DNA of 64,000 nt from Neisseriaceae bacterium (lineage in GTDB: Bacteria > Pseudomonadota > Gammaproteobacteria > Burkholderiales > UBA11063). Each line of letters starts with the position of its first letter. Position 1 is the first letter of the stretch. The position numbers and the translations under genes are program-made. A model generated the notes under the pieces. That model searched no databases and was not told the origin of the DNA. It saw nothing but the letters and a program-made list of their open reading frames with translations. The DNA lies in the NCBI GenBank assembly GCA_947446595.1, contig CANFGS010000009.1:1-64000 (forward strand), given 5' to 3'. Below are positions 62,129 to 64,000 of this stretch, piece after piece.

Positions 62129-64000
62129 CTATGTAATTTCATCAATTCCATCTATGAACGTCTTCACATAATTTGTCACTTTATCCCAAACACGATCAAT
62201 TACTTTTTTGCGTTGCAGTAGCTTTGGCTTCTCTTGTAGCATATTAAACACATCATCTCCTACAGGCTTTCTTTCGTTGAATAGATACTTGCTGATTACC
62301 TCTTGAAGTTTCACAGGGTCTAGCTTTTCTTCGTTACATAGCTTTTCGAATGATTGCTGTTTTTCGGCACTCCAAAATTTTTTAAACTGTTGAGTAATAT
62401 TAGTATTATCATGAATCTGTGGCATATTCTGCTCAATGAATTTCTCAATCAATTCTTTTTTACTACGAAGCTCGGTTTCGCCATTAACCAAATTCAATAT
62501 AGTTTTTCGTTCCTTTTTTTGTTCTTCTGGGTTTTTTCCAGATAGCTTCATTAATAACCCAAGTATATAAGATACATTAATATCATCACGGTGGATAAGC
62601 TCTAGTTCAAAGTCCACATCATTTAGGATTGATACTTTTTCTTTAGCTGTAGTACTACGTACCTTATCATATAAGTCTAGATACTTACTCTTATAGTCTT
62701 CAAAACTTTGAGCATCCATCGATAAATCATCATAACTAAAATCAGCAAAGGTAGTTAGTACATTTCGAACTCTCAAAAGCTCTCTAAAAGTCTGGATAAA
62801 TCCTAACTCATCTTTTTCAGTTAATAGCGAATTCACACTATTAACTGTTGGTACTTTCTTTATCAACTCTTTATATATCCGATTAAATTTAGATACATAA
62901 TCCTCGTATGGCTCTACCAAGATAACTTCATTTGCATTTTTATTAGAGAATAATGCTATTGCATCATCTGTTGCTTTTTTGAGATTACGGAAGCTAATGA
63001 TATTACCCTGAGATTTTTGCTCATTTAGAATTCGGTTAGTTCTTGAGTAAGCTTGAATTAAGCCATGATATTTGAGATTCTTATCTACATATAAAGTATT
63101 TAGATGTTTACTATCAAAACCCGTCAAGAACATATTTACTACCAGTAAAATATCAATTTTTCGCTCTTTAACATTTTTTGAAATATCAGTAAAATAATTA
63201 TAAAATGACTTACTGTCTTTAGTAGTATATTTACTATTAAACATTAGGTTATAATCGCCAATATACTGCTCTAGCTTATCTCTAGTATGCACATTGATGG
63301 GGGTGTCATCAGTTATATCTAAACTTGATTCAGGAATAGAACCATTAGCATCCTTATCATCTTCATTGGCACCAAAACTAAAAATAGTAGCTATCTTTAG
63401 ATTATGCCGTCCTGCTACTTTTGCCTCTTGGAATAAATCATAGTACTTGATAAGAGTATCAATACTACTAACACAAAACATAGCATTAAACACTTTACTA
63501 TGAGTCTTACGATCGTGATTGGCTATTATATAATCTACAATCTTTTTTAATCGATCAGGACTATCAAGTAGCTCCTTGGTATCAATATCTTCTACTTCAA
63601 TATCTACAAAATTACTACTATCTTTTTTATTTTTGTATTTACCAACATACTCGATCAAAAACCTAAGTACATTTTCATCTTTGATAGCATCATTAATAAC
63701 GTATTTATGTAGACACTCCTCAAACAAATCTTTGGTAGTTCGTCTACCTCCTTCATTATTAGCCGCATTATCCGCAAAAATTGGCGTACCAGTAAAACCA
63801 AACATCTGCTGATTAGTAAAGAATGCTTTGATCCGCTTATGCGTGTCACCAAATTGGCTACGATGGCACTCATCAAAAATAAATATAATCCGCTTATCTT
63901 TGAGATTTTCCATTTTATGTAGATACTTACTCTTACTAATAGCTACATTTAGTTTTTGAAGTGTTGTAACAATTAATTTAGTTTCATCAGTAAATTTGCT
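62129..64000 (-). CDS. hsdR: Type I restriction endonuclease subunit R, partial
   Basis: 3' part of hsdR; the frame is open to the window edge (TDETKLIVTTLQKLN at the edge), so Met 63913 is internal. IIFIFDECHRSQFG (DEAD-like Walker B), FGFTGTPIF (motif III), DILLVVNMFLTGFDSKHLNTLYVDKNLKYHGLIQAYSRTNRI (motifs V and VI) are the SF2 translocase motifs. The C-terminal helical region binds the methylase core. The N-terminal nuclease and P-loop lie beyond the window, and hsdM/hsdS are presumably there too. Confidence 0.93.
   Translation of the reverse strand, partial: SKFTDETKLIVTTLQKLNVAISKSKYLHKMENLKDKRIIFIFDECHRSQFGDTHKRIKAFFTNQQMFGFTGTPIFADNAANNEGGRRTTKDLFEECLHKYVINDAIKDENVLRFLIEYVGKYKNKKDSSNFVDIEVEDIDTKELLDSPDRLKKIVDYIIANHDRKTHSKVFNAMFCVSSIDTLIKYYDLFQEAKVAGRHNLKIATIFSFGANEDDKDANGSIPESSLDITDDTPINVHTRDKLEQYIGDYNLMFNSKYTTKDSKSFYNYFTDISKNVKERKIDILLVVNMFLTGFDSKHLNTLYVDKNLKYHGLIQAYSRTNRILNEQKSQGNIISFRNLKKATDDAIALFSNKNANEVILVEPYEDYVSKFNRIYKELIKKVPTVNSVNSLLTEKDELGFIQTFRELLRVRNVLTTFADFSYDDLSMDAQSFEDYKSKYLDLYDKVRSTTAKEKVSILNDVDFELELIHRDDINVSYILGLLMKLSGKNPEEQKKERKTILNLVNGETELRSKKELIEKFIEQNMPQIHDNTNITQQFKKFWSAEKQQSFEKLCNEEKLDPVKLQEVISKYLFNERKPVGDDVFNMLQEKPKLLQRKKVIDRVWDKVTNYVKTFIDGIDEIT

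Overview
This is an AT-rich (GC about one third by eye) stretch of proteobacterial chromosome. Gram-negative markers include TolR/TolA/TolB, MltG, RND pumps, HflKC, Hfq, HslO and a small 4.5S-type SRP RNA. A DUF3460-like small protein, a family I know only from betaproteobacteria, suggests a low-GC betaproteobacterium, perhaps a Neisseriales relative such as Aquella. This placement is inferred and was not tested.

Layout. 1-374: a decayed IS66-type accessory ORF. 375-2262 (-): dps and a GshF-type glutamate-cysteine ligase. 2514-8430 (+): galactose operon (symporter, galK, Firmicute-type galT) and a Kef-type antiporter. 8555-13729 (+): mnmA, a 2OG-Fe(II) oxygenase, DUF3460, an O-methyltransferase and tolR-tolA-tolB, without tolQ or pal. 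13795-19935 (-): MscS channel, uup, a VOC protein, and holB-tmk-mltG. 20059-22145 (+): dnaX, ybaB and the SRP RNA. 22141-24670 (-): tcdA, a cation/Ca exchanger and aroE.

24860-31800 (-) is a seven-gene biosynthetic operon that I cannot match to a described pathway: alpha-oxoamine synthase, CitE-like lyase, MaoC-like hydratase, ornithine-cyclodeaminase-like reductase, SDR, stand-alone condensation-type acyltransferase and ATP-grasp ligase. A TTGACA-17-TATATT promoter with two tandem 15-bp repeats directly upstream precedes it. It is the best candidate for a new system. The likely logic is: make an unusual acyl-CoA, condense it with an amino acid to an aminoketone, reduce it, then form an amide or ester.

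32047-42668 (-): a P-type (trb-like) type IV secretion operon in the order trbC-D-E-F-G-I-J-L-B-N-traF-ssb. No relaxase or coupling protein is present. A 9-bp-arm palindrome lies at the operon promoter. 42835-55358 (-): yebC-hslO-der-hfq-hflX-hflK-hflC followed by two tandem RND pumps, probably one long transcription unit that ends in a hairpin. hflX appears to lack any AUG/GUG/UUG start upstream of its conserved N-terminus and probably starts at AUU.

55359-64000: an accessory region with many REP-like repeats (GTCATCCCAGC...GCTGGGATCC and GGATTCCAAAC...GTTTGGAATGAC families). It carries a brnTA toxin-antitoxin pair bracketed by near-identical ~180-200-bp repeats, two GT4 glycosyltransferases, a GIY-YIG protein, a DUF4365-like nuclease-domain protein, and the 3' part of hsdR (type I restriction), which runs off the window.
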